Shown one piece after another: positions 1 through 7,606 of a DNA stretch of 13,632 bases. Each line of letters starts with the position of its first letter. The stretch's first letter is position 1. The position numbers and the translations under genes are program-made. Source of the DNA: CAZNNH01 sp964574335 (GTDB lineage Bacteria; Acidobacteriota; Vicinamibacteria; Fen-336); NCBI GenBank assembly GCA_964574335.1, contig CAZNNH010000173.1, positions 1-13,632 of the forward strand. The letters run 5' to 3'. Under the pieces are notes generated by a model that worked only from the letters and a program-made list of their open reading frames with translations, searched no databases and had not been told where the DNA came from.

Positions 1-311
1 AGCGCCGGCAGGACCATCGAGGCGTCCAGGCCGGCCACCCGGTGGCAGGCGAGGTCGCAGCCCGCGCAGCCGTCGGCGCCGAGACCGACGATCCTGAGGT
101 CGGGCCTTCGGAAGAGCAGGCCCCGGCAGACCTCGGCCGACTCCCGGCTGCACTCGACCACCGCACAGGTGATCTGCCGGTGCTGCCGCACCAGCTCCGC
201 CGCCGTGTGGGGGTCGTTGGTCGCCCACGAGGAATGCCCCCGCGCGGTCAGGTCGGTGGCCAGCGCCACCGCCGTCCGGCCGGCCCATCCGAACACCAGG
301 ACCCGCGACAT
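1..311 (-). CDS. Unknown protein with CxxCxxxC cluster (3' end outside window)
   Basis: An ATG at 311 opens a frame of 103 codons that runs off the window start without a stop, so the gene is truncated here. I do not recognise the family. The N-terminus (VLVFGWAGR, residues 4-12) looks like the first strand and turn of a Rossmann-like or receiver-like alpha/beta fold, and a later hydrophobic strand (LRIVGLGAD, 72-80) fits the same picture. Directly after it come C82, C85 and C89 (CxxCxxxC) with H90, a possible metal or Fe-S site; further cysteines lie at 49, 54 and 62. It starts 18 bp after the stop of the CBS gene on the same strand, so the two are probably cotranscribed. No strong Shine-Dalgarno sequence is visible. 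Function unknown. Confidence 0.6.
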   Translation of the reverse strand, partial: MSRVLVFGWAGRTAVALATDLTARGHSSWATNDPHTAAELVRQHRQITCAVVECSRESAEVCRGLLFRRPDLRIVGLGADGCAGCDLACHRVAGLDASMVLPA

Positions 312-329
312 CGGAGCGGAGTATATACC

Positions 330-770
330 TCAGCGCACGCCGCGGCCCAGGATGTAGTGGGTGAGCTGGTCGATGGTGAACTGCTGCTCCTCGATGAGCG
401 CCTTGACCACGTCTCCGATCGAGATCACGCCCACCACCCGGTCGTTCTCCACCACCGGGAGGTGCCGGAAGCGCCGCTCGGTCATCAGCGCCATGCAACC
501 GTCGACGGTCTGCTCCACGCCCACGCACACCACCTCGTCGGTCATGATCTCGCGCACCGGCGTCTCCCGCGAGGAGCGCCCCTTGAGGACCACCTTCCGC
601 GCGTAGTCGCGCTCCGACATCAGGCCCGCCAGCCGATCGCCCTCGAGGACGACCAGCGCCCCGATGTTCCGCTCCGCCATCTTGGTGAGCGCCTCGAGCA
701 CCGTGGCGTCGGGGGTGGTGGTCTCCACCGAGCCGCCCTTCTCCGCCAGTATCTGCCGGATCGTCTTCAC
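330..770 (-). CDS. CBS-domain pair protein
   Basis: A 146-residue protein made almost only of two CBS motifs, a module that binds adenosine nucleotides (AMP, ATP, SAM) and senses energy state; stand-alone forms are cytosolic. The first repeat covers about residues 1-65 (the segment GALVVLEGDRLAGLMSERD is typical), the second about 72-135 (HLPVVENDRVVGVISIGDV). Each ends with the usual G-hydrophobic-S-x-x-D element. Length is normal for the two-CBS family. The start is GTG at 770, supported by an AAGGAGG Shine-Dalgarno (minus strand 782-776) five bases upstream. It is first in a probable two-gene unit with the CxxCxxxC protein. The 228 bp between it and the divergent aminotransferase show no promoter I trust. 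The ligand cannot be read from sequence. Confidence 0.9.
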   Translation of the reverse strand: MKTIRQILAEKGGSVETTTPDATVLEALTKMAERNIGALVVLEGDRLAGLMSERDYARKVVLKGRSSRETPVREIMTDEVVCVGVEQTVDGCMALMTERRFRHLPVVENDRVVGVISIGDVVKALIEEQQFTIDQLTHYILGRGVR

Positions 771-998
771 GCACCCCTCCTTCGATCCACGCGTCCGCCG
801 GCGGTCCGGGCTGGCCCCGGTCCCGCTTCACGTTCCCCTCGTCGGATCGGATCCATGGTGAGCGATTTCGGCCGCGAAGTCGAGGGCGGGCCGCCCCCTT
901 TTTGACGGCTCCCCGCGAGACGGTCCCCCCCTTGAAACGCTATCCTTGGGCCCCGGTCGAGGCGCCGCCTCTCTCCGGGCGGATCCACGGAGGCCACC

Positions 999-2441
999 AT
1001 GCCCTTCGAGCTGGTCGGAAACCCGAACGTCCTGGCGATGGAGTACGCGGTCCGCGGCCCGATCCCGCAGCGGGCCGCGGAGCTGCGCAAGCAAGGGTGC
1101 CGCACCATCCCCTGCAACATCGGCAACCCGCAGGCGCTCGGGCAGCGCCCGCTCACCTACTGCCGCCACGTCCTGAGCCTGCTCGAGGACCCCACCGGGA
1201 TCCAGCGGGAGCGTGCCCTCTGCCGTCTGCTGGAGCGGCCGGGCGTCGCCTCCGAGGGTATCGCCTCCGAGATCGAGCCGATCTCCGAGTACGAGATCGC
1301 GCTGGCGGAGACGATCCTCACCCACCTGGCGGGCGGCGTGGGCGCCTACACCGACAGCAACGGCCTCGCCTTCGTCCGCGCCGCGGTGGCCCGCTTCATC
1401 GACGGCCGTGACGAGATCGCGCTGACCGGGGCCCCGCCCGCCGAGCCGGATCACGTCTTCCTGACCGACGGCGCCAGCGAAGCCGCCCGCCACCTGCTGG
1501 AGCTGCTGATCACGGGCCCCGACGACGGGATCATGGTCCCGATCCCCCAGTACCCCCTCTACTCGGCCACCGTCACCCGCTGCGGCGGGACCCAGGTCGG
1601 GTACTACCCGGACGAGGAGGCGGGCTGGACCCTCGGGAGGGCTCATCTCGAGGAGCCGTGGGCGGCGGCGACGGCCCGGGGCGTGCGGGTCAAGGCCATC
1701 GTGGTGATCAACCCGGGCAACCCGACCGGCGCGCTGCTGCCCGAGGCCAGCATCCAGGAGGTGATCGAGTTCGCCGCCGAGCACGAGCTCCTGATCATCG
1801 CCGACGAGGTCTACCAGGAGAACGTCTACGGGGGCCGCTTCGTCTCCTTTGCCCGCGCCCTGGGCCGGCGCGAGCTGCCGCTTTGCAGCCTGCACAGCGT
1901 CTCCAAGGGGTTCTACGGGGAGTGCGGGCACCGCGGCGGCTACCTCGAGGTGCGCAACCCGCCGCTGCTCAAGGGCCACCGGCTGCGTCTCGACCAGGTG
2001 CTGCTGAAGCAAGCCTCGGTGAGCCTGTGCTCGAACACGATCGGCCAGGCCCTCACCTTCCTGATGGTGAGCCCGCCGTCGCCGGGAAGCGGCCCCTACC
2101 AGCGCTTCCGCGCCGAGCGCGACCAGATCCTGAGCGATCTGCAGGACAAGGCGCTCTCGATCCGCGGGGCCTTCGAGGAGATGGCCGGCGTGGCCAGCTT
2201 CGGACGAATCGGGGCCCTCTACCTGTTCCCGCGCCTCGGCCGCCTACCCGGGGGGACCGGCGACTTCGAGTACTGCATGGCACTGCTCGAGGAGACAGGG
2301 CTGGTGACGGTCAACGGCTCCGGCTTCGGCCAGAAGCCGGGGACCCATCACCTCCGGATCGCCTTCCTCCCCCCCAAGGACGTGCTCGCCGAGGTGCTTC
2401 CCGCCTGGGTGAGCTTCCACAACCGATACGTGGGCGGCTGA
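999..2441 (+). CDS. Alanine aminotransferase, eukaryote-type (class I PLP)
   Basis: A 480-residue fold-type-I aminotransferase, cytosolic. Visible motifs: NPGNPTG (238-244), ADEVYQ (268-273), and the PLP-lysine segment SVSKGFYGECGHRGGY with K303; HLRIAF (R453) supplies the substrate carboxylate-binding arginine. The GECGxRGGY extension after the lysine and the long N-terminus with INCNIGNPQ-like text (here IPCNIGNPQALGQ, 37-49) are hallmarks of the animal/plant/yeast alanine aminotransferase subfamily, which interconverts alanine plus 2-oxoglutarate and pyruvate plus glutamate. Length matches that subfamily and exceeds the ~400 residues of most bacterial AlaA enzymes. The start is set by GGAGG at 989-993, five bases before the ATG. 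It is a single gene, convergent with the lipid operon (36 bp between stops). Substrate specificity beyond alanine is not proven by sequence. Confidence 0.9.
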   Translation: MPFELVGNPNVLAMEYAVRGPIPQRAAELRKQGCRTIPCNIGNPQALGQRPLTYCRHVLSLLEDPTGIQRERALCRLLERPGVASEGIASEIEPISEYEIALAETILTHLAGGVGAYTDSNGLAFVRAAVARFIDGRDEIALTGAPPAEPDHVFLTDGASEAARHLLELLITGPDDGIMVPIPQYPLYSATVTRCGGTQVGYYPDEEAGWTLGRAHLEEPWAAATARGVRVKAIVVINPGNPTGALLPEASIQEVIEFAAEHELLIIADEVYQENVYGGRFVSFARALGRRELPLCSLHSVSKGFYGECGHRGGYLEVRNPPLLKGHRLRLDQVLLKQASVSLCSNTIGQALTFLMVSPPSPGSGPYQRFRAERDQILSDLQDKALSIRGAFEEMAGVASFGRIGALYLFPRLGRLPGGTGDFEYCMALLEETGLVTVNGSGFGQKPGTHHLRIAFLPPKDVLAEVLPAWVSFHNRYVGG

Positions 2442-2477
2442 GACCGTGCCGCTGCCGACGCAGACCGTCGAGGCGTC

Positions 2478-3509
2478 CTACCGCCGCTTCTCGAAGAGGT
2501 AGTGCGAGACCAGCCACTCCTCCCCGTCCCGGTGCGCCCACAGCTCGGCGCAGGCCATGAAGAAGGTGCGCCAGTAGCACCACCAGCGGACCTTCCCGGT
2601 TTCTGCGTAGGTCTCGGCCAGGATCGGCAGCAGCGTCTTGCGGCGGGCGTCCATCTTGCGTAGCCAGGCTTCCGCGGTGCGGGCGTAGTGGCGGCCCGAG
2701 AGCCGCCAGTGCTCGAGCAGCGCCACGTCTCGCTGGAGGTACAGCAACAGGTCGTCCGAGGGCATCATCCCGCCGGTGAAGAAGTGGCGGGCCATCCAGT
2801 CGCCGGGGCCGCGGTCCTCGTAGAGATAGGCGTAACGGGAGTGGGTGAAGATGTGGACGAACAGCTTCGCTTCGGGCTCCATCCAGCCGGCGATCCGCCG
2901 CAGCAGCTCCTCGTGGTTGCGCATGTGCTCGAACATCTCCACCGAGACCACGCGGTCGAAGCGTCCCTCAGGGGCGAAGTCGTTCATGTCGGCGGTGACC
3001 ACCTCCAGGTTCCGAAGGCCCGCCTTCGCCGACGCCTGGTCGATGTGTCGCTTCTGGGAGCTCGAGTTGGAGACGGCGGTGATCCGTGCCTCCGGGTAAC
3101 GCTCGGCCAGCCACAGCGACAGCGATCCCCAGCCGCAGCCGAGCTCCAGGATCCGCTGGCCGTCTTCGATCCGGGCCCGCTCGCAGGTGAGCTGGAGCAT
3201 CGCCTCCTCGGACCGGTCGAGGTCATCCACGCCCTGCGGCCAGTAGCCGCTGCTGTACTTCAGGCGGCGCCCGAGCACCTGCTGAAAGAAGCCGGCCTCT
3301 ACCTCGTAGTGCTGCTGGTTGGCGTCGCGGGTGTGGACCGCGATCGGCGAGCGGCGCATCCTCTCCAGGAACTCCTGGCGATGAGCGGCCTGGGCCTCGG
3401 CTCCACCACGGGAGCGCTCGATCCGCAGCCGCTCGCGCAGCAGCCGACGGATCCCGAAGCGGACCAGGGAGTCCGGCAAGCGGCCGGAAGCCAGCAGCGC
3501 GTCGATCAT
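2478..3509 (-). CDS. CFA-synthase-like SAM methyltransferase (coclaurine-NMT-like branch)
   Basis: 343 residues. The SAM-binding motif is LELGCGWGS (121-129), with MFEHM (192-196), FVHIFTH (217-223), the FFTGGMMPS segment (243-251) and HYARTAEAW (274-282). This pattern belongs to the cyclopropane-fatty-acid-synthase superfamily, and specifically the branch that includes plant coclaurine N-methyltransferase; bacterial members in lipid operons are presumed lipid or acyl-chain methylases. Against E. coli Cfa, the active-site Glu (E194), His (H219) and Tyr (Y275) are kept, while the Cys of YSCAY is Ser (YSSGY, 85-89). The start is the ATG at 3509, because ATGA overlaps the stop of the DUF1295 gene by four bases. 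An in-frame open extension up to 3860 only mirrors the DUF1295 gene. It is last in the operon. It could be a second methylation step on the product of the upstream Cfa homologue; the substrate is unknown. Confidence 0.88.
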   Translation of the reverse strand: MIDALLASGRLPDSLVRFGIRRLLRERLRIERSRGGAEAQAAHRQEFLERMRRSPIAVHTRDANQQHYEVEAGFFQQVLGRRLKYSSGYWPQGVDDLDRSEEAMLQLTCERARIEDGQRILELGCGWGSLSLWLAERYPEARITAVSNSSSQKRHIDQASAKAGLRNLEVVTADMNDFAPEGRFDRVVSVEMFEHMRNHEELLRRIAGWMEPEAKLFVHIFTHSRYAYLYEDRGPGDWMARHFFTGGMMPSDDLLLYLQRDVALLEHWRLSGRHYARTAEAWLRKMDARRKTLLPILAETYAETGKVRWWCYWRTFFMACAELWAHRDGEEWLVSHYLFEKRR

Positions 3510-4321
3510 CGTGCCCCTCCTGGAGCGCCATCCTCCCGCATCCGCCGCGGCGGCCACGGGACGAAGCGGCTGGTCGTCTCCTGGTAGCGCCGGTACGCCT
3601 CGCCGCGGGAGCGGAGCGCCTGGGCCTCGGTGGCCGGGATCCCGGTCACGCGCAGCAGGAAGTAGAGCATCAGCAGCGGCGCGAAGAGGCCGGCGGAGCC
3701 CCAGGGCGAGGCCAGCGCGAAGACGGAGTAGGCGCACCAGATGAGCCACTCGAAGAAGTAGTTGGGGTGGCGCGACCACGCCCACAGTCCCGCCTGGCAG
3801 GTGCGGCCGGCGTTTCCGGGGGCGGCCTTGAACCGCTCGAGCTGGCGGTCGGCCAGCCACTCACCCCAGAGCGCCACCGCCCACAGCCCGAGGCCGGCCC
3901 ACTCGAGGAGGTGGATCCGCGGGCTGGGGTTCAGACACGAGAGCAGCAGCGGCAGCGCCAGCAGCGCGTCGAGCGCCCCCTGCGCCAGGAAGAAGCCCAG
4001 CAGCTTGCGGTCGGCCCGCTCTCCCCAGGCCCGCCGCAGCTCGACGTAGCGCCCGTCCTCCTCCGGATGCCACCGGTACACGCGGCGGGCCAGGTGCAAC
4101 GCCAGCCGCAGGCTCCACACGGTCGTCATGGCGGCGACAAGCACCCTGCGGGTGAGGTCGCCCGGTCCCAGGCTGGCGTAGAGGAGGGCCAGGATCGAGA
4201 AGCCGGCCGCCCAGGCGACGTCGACGATGCCGGCGTTGCGCAGCCGGATCGCGAGCGCCCAGACCCCCAGCATCATCAGGAGCATCGACGCGAGCCCCAG
4301 CAGGAAGAGCGGGATCAGCAT
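3506..4321 (-). CDS. DUF1295 membrane protein (steroid 5-alpha-reductase-like)
   Basis: A 271-residue integral membrane protein of the DUF1295 family, related to the C-terminal domain of steroid 5-alpha-reductases and isoprenylcysteine methyltransferases. Hydrophobic helices are visible at about 3-25, 34-51, 60-78, 108-130, 138-155 and 190-224. Signature text: SRHPNYFFEW (183-192), GIPATEAQ (227-234), and the C-terminal YQETTSRFVPWPP (246-258), which ends the family's NADPH-binding-type region. The ATG at 4321 was chosen because GAGGAG, overlapping the TGA of the preceding cfa gene, lies at the right distance; 11 bp separate the genes. Its place between two CFA-type methylases suggests a reductase acting on membrane acyl chains or isoprenoids. 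No DUF1295 activity can be assigned with certainty. Confidence 0.9.
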   Translation of the reverse strand: MLIPLFLLGLASMLLMMLGVWALAIRLRNAGIVDVAWAAGFSILALLYASLGPGDLTRRVLVAAMTTVWSLRLALHLARRVYRWHPEEDGRYVELRRAWGERADRKLLGFFLAQGALDALLALPLLLSCLNPSPRIHLLEWAGLGLWAVALWGEWLADRQLERFKAAPGNAGRTCQAGLWAWSRHPNYFFEWLIWCAYSVFALASPWGSAGLFAPLLMLYFLLRVTGIPATEAQALRSRGEAYRRYQETTSRFVPWPPRRMREDGAPGGAR

Positions 4322-4332
4322 CGCCCCGCTCC

Positions 4333-5577
4333 TCAGGCCACCTGGGCGCGCCGCGCCGGGATCCCCGGCAAAGCGGCGTTGCCGGGTCGGGTCAAGACCC
4401 ACTGCAGGTTCCCCAGGGTGCGGGTGGCGAAGGCGGCCTCACAGGTGCTCAGGTAGTAGTCCCACATCCGGACGAAGCGGTCGTCGAAGCCCAGGGCGCG
4501 CACCGCGTCCAGGCGCGACAGGAAGCGGCGTCGCCAGCGCGCCAGCGTCTCGGCGTAGTGAATGCCGATGTCCTCCAGATGGTGGACGCCGAGGGTCCCG
4601 GCCGCGACCATGGCGCCGGTGGTCTGATGGATCGAGGCCAGCAGGCTGCCCGGGAAGATGTAGCGCTGCAGCCAGTCGCAATGGCGGGTGTACTCCTGGA
4701 AGCGGAACGACGGGATCGAGATGGTCTGGAGGGCAATTCGGCCGTGGGGCGCCAGCACCTCCTCGCACTTCTCGAAGAAGGTGCGCCAGTGCTCGCGGCC
4801 CAGGGCCTCGAACATCTCGATCGAGACGATCTTGTCGTAGCGGCCGGAGAGATCGCGGTAGTCCTGCAGGCGGATCTCGACGCGGTCGGCGAGGCCCGCC
4901 TCCGCCACCCTCCGTCGGGCCAGATCGTGCTGGGCCCGGGAGAGGGTGATCCCGGTGACCCGGCAGCCGTGCTCTCGGGCGGCGAAGATCGCGAAGCCCC
5001 CGAAGCCGCAGCCGATCTCCAGCACATGGTCCCGGCCGGCGATCTCGAGCTTGTCGGCCAGGCGGCGGAGCTTGGCGCGCTGGGCCTCGGCCAGGTCCTG
5101 TCCCTGCCACTCGAAGAAGGCGCTCGAGTAGGTCATGGTCTCGTCCAGGAACAGCGCGAAGAGCGCATTGGAGAGGTCGTAGTGGTCACGGATGTTGCGT
5201 CGGCTGCCCTGTCGGGTGTTGGCGCGGAGCCGGTGGAAGAGGTCGTGACCCACGTTCATCAGCTTGCTGAGGGGGGTCTCGAGCGGCAGGTTCCGCCGGT
5301 TGAGCAGGGCCAGAGAGGCGAACCTGGGCAGGTCGTCGGCCCGCCAGTCGCCGTCCATGTACGACTCCCCCGCCCCCATGTCGCCGCCCAGGGCGAGCTT
5401 CCGGAAGAAGGCCTCCCGATCGATGAAGACCTCGGAGCGGGGGTGCGCGCCTTTGGGGCCGAAACGGCGCACCTCGCCGTCCGGAAGGTGGATCGCGAGC
5501 TGGCCCACCTCCCATCGCTCCAGCATCCGGAAGAGCCGTGGCCGCGCCAGCCGGGCCAGGGTCGAATCGAGGCTCAT
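4333..5577 (-). CDS. cfa: Cyclopropane-fatty-acid-synthase family methyltransferase
   Basis: A 414-residue SAM-dependent enzyme that transfers methylene or methyl to cis double bonds of phospholipid acyl chains at the inner membrane. An N-terminal helical domain (~1-125) precedes the catalytic domain: HYDLSNALF (132-140), DETMTYSSAFF (145-155), VLEIGCGFGG (185-194), MFEALG (255-260), LQTISIPSFRFQEY (283-296), YIFPGS (306-311), HYAETLARW (340-348). Compared with E. coli Cfa, the bicarbonate-binding Glu (E257), Ile (I286) and Tyr (Y341) are present, but Cys139 aligns with S152 and His266 with Q284. The LQ-ISIP wording is that of plant cyclopropane synthases as I recall them. The ATG at 5577 overlaps the DUF1365 stop as ATGA. 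Product could be cyclopropane or a methyl-branched chain (as with UfaM of furan-fatty-acid synthesis). Confidence 0.93.
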   Translation of the reverse strand: MSLDSTLARLARPRLFRMLERWEVGQLAIHLPDGEVRRFGPKGAHPRSEVFIDREAFFRKLALGGDMGAGESYMDGDWRADDLPRFASLALLNRRNLPLETPLSKLMNVGHDLFHRLRANTRQGSRRNIRDHYDLSNALFALFLDETMTYSSAFFEWQGQDLAEAQRAKLRRLADKLEIAGRDHVLEIGCGFGGFAIFAAREHGCRVTGITLSRAQHDLARRRVAEAGLADRVEIRLQDYRDLSGRYDKIVSIEMFEALGREHWRTFFEKCEEVLAPHGRIALQTISIPSFRFQEYTRHCDWLQRYIFPGSLLASIHQTTGAMVAAGTLGVHHLEDIGIHYAETLARWRRRFLSRLDAVRALGFDDRFVRMWDYYLSTCEAAFATRTLGNLQWVLTRPGNAALPGIPARRAQVA

Positions 5578-6344
5578 ACGGGTCCTCCTCGGGCCGCCTC
5601 GGGGTCGTAGGGCGGCTTGGTCCAGAAAGGCGTCCCCTTGATCCACAGGCGCAGCGCCTCCCAGTGAATCGCCGAGATCACCTGCAGCGTCATCATCGGG
5701 TAGCGGAGCAACGCTCGCAGCAGGGAGGCATCCGTGAGGGGACGGCGCTCGAGCCAGAGGCGGGCGCGCAACCAGTGGCTGCCGCTGCGGAGCAGGTCGA
5801 CACGGATCCGCAGGCGCTCCGCCGGCTCGGGGATCTCCCATCGGTAGCTCCCCTCGACGGGGAAGAATGGCGACACGTGGAAGACCTTCTTCTCCAGCCA
5901 CACCCGCCTCGGGCCGTCGGCCTCCAGCAGGTACGGGTGCCGCTCGCCGAAGGTGTTGTTCACCTCGGCCACCACCGCCCGGAGCGACCCGGCCGGCTCG
6001 TAGCAGTAGTAGAAGCTGACCGGGCTGAAGGCGTAGCCGAAGACCCGGCAGTGGGTCAGGAGCAGTACCCGCCCACCCGGCGGCTCCATCCCGTGCTGCT
6101 CGAAGAGCCGCTCGAGGTTGGTCCGCGCCAACAGCGCAGGATCGCCCATGTGGTCGCGGTCGAAGAAGGCGACCGGCCGCTGCCGGTTGTAGCCAAACAG
6201 GCGCAGCCGGCGGTCCAGAGAGGCCAGCTCGTCCAGGTCGAGCAGCAACATGTAGACCGGATAGCGGAACCGATGGCCCGGGCCGGTGGTGCGACGGTGC
6301 ATGACCGTACCGGTGTAGAGGGCCGACCCCACCGCCCCGCTCAT
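5574..6344 (-). CDS. DUF1365 family protein (COG3496)
   Basis: 256 residues, full length for DUF1365, a family of unknown biochemistry that is almost always found beside COG2907 flavoproteins and CFA-type methylases. Family motifs seen: the H-rich N-terminus VMHRRTTGPGHRFRYPVY (14-31), DRDHMGD (62-68), CRVFGYAFSPVSFYYCY (99-115), EVNNTFGERHPY (127-138) and KKVFHVSPFFP (152-162). There is no signal peptide or clear transmembrane helix; the aromatic-rich C-terminal helix (212-236) may touch the membrane. Both ends overlap neighbours by ATGA (6341-6344 and 5574-5577), implying translational coupling with the flavoprotein and with cfa. Role inferred from context only: an auxiliary factor in modifying unsaturated acyl chains. 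Confidence 0.92.
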   Translation of the reverse strand: MSGAVGSALYTGTVMHRRTTGPGHRFRYPVYMLLLDLDELASLDRRLRLFGYNRQRPVAFFDRDHMGDPALLARTNLERLFEQHGMEPPGGRVLLLTHCRVFGYAFSPVSFYYCYEPAGSLRAVVAEVNNTFGERHPYLLEADGPRRVWLEKKVFHVSPFFPVEGSYRWEIPEPAERLRIRVDLLRSGSHWLRARLWLERRPLTDASLLRALLRYPMMTLQVISAIHWEALRLWIKGTPFWTKPPYDPEAARGGPV

Positions 6345-7597
6345 GGCCGCACCCCCAGCATCTCGGCCACCCGGATGGCGGAGACCAGCCCGTCCTCGTG
6401 GAAGCCGTAGCGGAGGTGGGCGCCCGCGAAGTAGGTGGAGCGTTGTCCGTTCAGCCGGGCGATCCCGTCCTGGGCCTCGAGGGCCGGCGTGTCGAGGATC
6501 GGGTGGGTGTAGTCCATCTCGGCCAACGTTTCTGTGGCGGTTCTGGACCGGTTCAGCGAGACGCAGAACTGGGTCGGCCCCGCCAGGCGCTGCAGCCGGT
6601 TCAGGAGATAGGTGACCGACACCGGGGCCCGGTCGTCGGTGCAGTCCTCGATCTCGCAGTTCCAGGAGGCCCAGGCGCCGCGGGCCCGGGGCAGGGCAGA
6701 GACATCACGGTGGAGCACGGTTCGGTTGTGAGAGTAGCGAAAGCTCCCGAGCAGCCGACGCTCCAGGTGGCTCGGATCCTCGAGCAGGCGCAGGGCCTGG
6801 TCGGCGTGGGTGGCCAGGACCACGGCGTCGAAGCGTCGGGCCCCTCCATCCAGGCTCACCTCGACCCCCCGAGGCAGCCGCCGCACGCCCCGCACCGGCG
6901 TCTCGAGGTGGACCGTCTGGAGCCGACGGGCGATGGCCTCGACGTAGCTTCGGCTGCCGCCCTTCACCGTCCACCAGCGTGGCGCGCCGAAGAGGGTGAG
7001 CCACCCGTGGTTGCGGAAGAAGCCGAGGAACGAGCGGGCCGGGAAGGCGCGGATCTCGCCGAAGGGAGCCGACCAGATCGCGCCGCCCATCGGCAGCAGG
7101 AAGTGGCGGACGAAGCTGCTGGAGTGCCGGCCCTGCGCCAGGAGCTCACCGAGGGTGAGGCGGGAGGCGCCCGCCGAGTCGAGGAGCTCGCGAGCCCTGC
7201 GGTTGAACCTCGGGATCTCGAGCAGCATCCGGAGGTGGCTGGGGTCGAGCACCCGTCGGGGCTGGGCGAACAGGCCGAGCAGCCCCCGGCTCGAGTACTC
7301 GAGCGAGCAACGCCGACACCTCACACCGAACGACATGTCACTGGGCTGGCCCGCCACGCCCAGCTCGTCCAACAGCGCCACGAAACGGGGGTAGGTGCGG
7401 TGGTTGTAGACGATGAAGCCGGTATCCAGCGCCAGGCTCCGGTCGCCCTGCTGCCAGAGATGGGTGTGGGCGTGCCCGCCCAGGCGATCCTCGCTCTCGA
7501 ACAGCTCGACCCGGTGCCGACGGGTCAGGTAGTGAGCGGCGCCGAGACCGGCGATGCCGGAGCCGATCACGGCGATGTGCTGTCGCGCCCCTTCCAT
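6341..7597 (-). CDS. FAD-dependent oxidoreductase/desaturase, COG2907
   Basis: A 418-residue flavoprotein of the amine-oxidase/phytoene-desaturase superfamily, COG2907 branch. The N-terminus has the dinucleotide fold GSGIAGLGAAHYL (GxGxxG at 12-17), the ribose-binding E34 and RLGGHAHT (38-45); the C-terminus has the second FAD motif, YFAGAHLRYGFHEDGLVSAIR (split as YFAGAHLRYG then FHEDGLVSAIR). COG2907 proteins act with CFA-type methylases; the N-terminal half of plant cyclopropane-fatty-acid synthases is a fused FAD-oxidase domain of this kind. A role in oxidising or desaturating methylated acyl chains is inferred. The ATG at 7597 follows GAGGAG that overlaps the TGA of the preceding gene (9 bp between genes). 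Peripheral membrane location is likely, since no transmembrane segment is seen. Confidence 0.92.
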   Translation of the reverse strand: MEGARQHIAVIGSGIAGLGAAHYLTRRHRVELFESEDRLGGHAHTHLWQQGDRSLALDTGFIVYNHRTYPRFVALLDELGVAGQPSDMSFGVRCRRCSLEYSSRGLLGLFAQPRRVLDPSHLRMLLEIPRFNRRARELLDSAGASRLTLGELLAQGRHSSSFVRHFLLPMGGAIWSAPFGEIRAFPARSFLGFFRNHGWLTLFGAPRWWTVKGGSRSYVEAIARRLQTVHLETPVRGVRRLPRGVEVSLDGGARRFDAVVLATHADQALRLLEDPSHLERRLLGSFRYSHNRTVLHRDVSALPRARGAWASWNCEIEDCTDDRAPVSVTYLLNRLQRLAGPTQFCVSLNRSRTATETLAEMDYTHPILDTPALEAQDGIARLNGQRSTYFAGAHLRYGFHEDGLVSAIRVAEMLGVRP

Positions 7598-7606
7598 CTC
7601 CGCTCC

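Noticed and set aside
42..905. A 287-codon plus-strand frame opposite the CBS gene
   Set aside because: Antisense to two minus-strand genes; His/Arg/Pro-rich without recognisable domains.
897..908. Single TTTTTGACGGC resembling the 11-bp operator unit before the aminotransferase
   Set aside because: No second unit at an 11-bp distance, so probably chance.
936..962. GAAAC followed by GGTCGA upstream of the aminotransferase as an ECF sigma promoter
   Set aside because: Short, degenerate motifs in GC-rich sequence; a nearby TATCCT also has no -35. No promoter is assigned for this gene.
828..2012. A 394-codon minus-strand frame opposite the aminotransferase
   Set aside because: Low-complexity translation with no family motif, and the plus strand carries a complete PLP enzyme.
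2442..2477. GACGC/GCGTC pairing between the convergent aminotransferase and lipid operon as a terminator
   Set aside because: Only five base pairs and no T-run on either strand.
3510..3860. In-frame upstream extension of the second methylase
   Set aside because: Shadow of the DUF1295 coding sequence; the ATGA overlap at 3506-3509 fixes the start.
5578..5901. In-frame upstream extension of the Cfa gene
   Set aside because: It lies wholly within the DUF1365 gene, and the ATGA overlap gives a better start; the extra residues have no Cfa resemblance.
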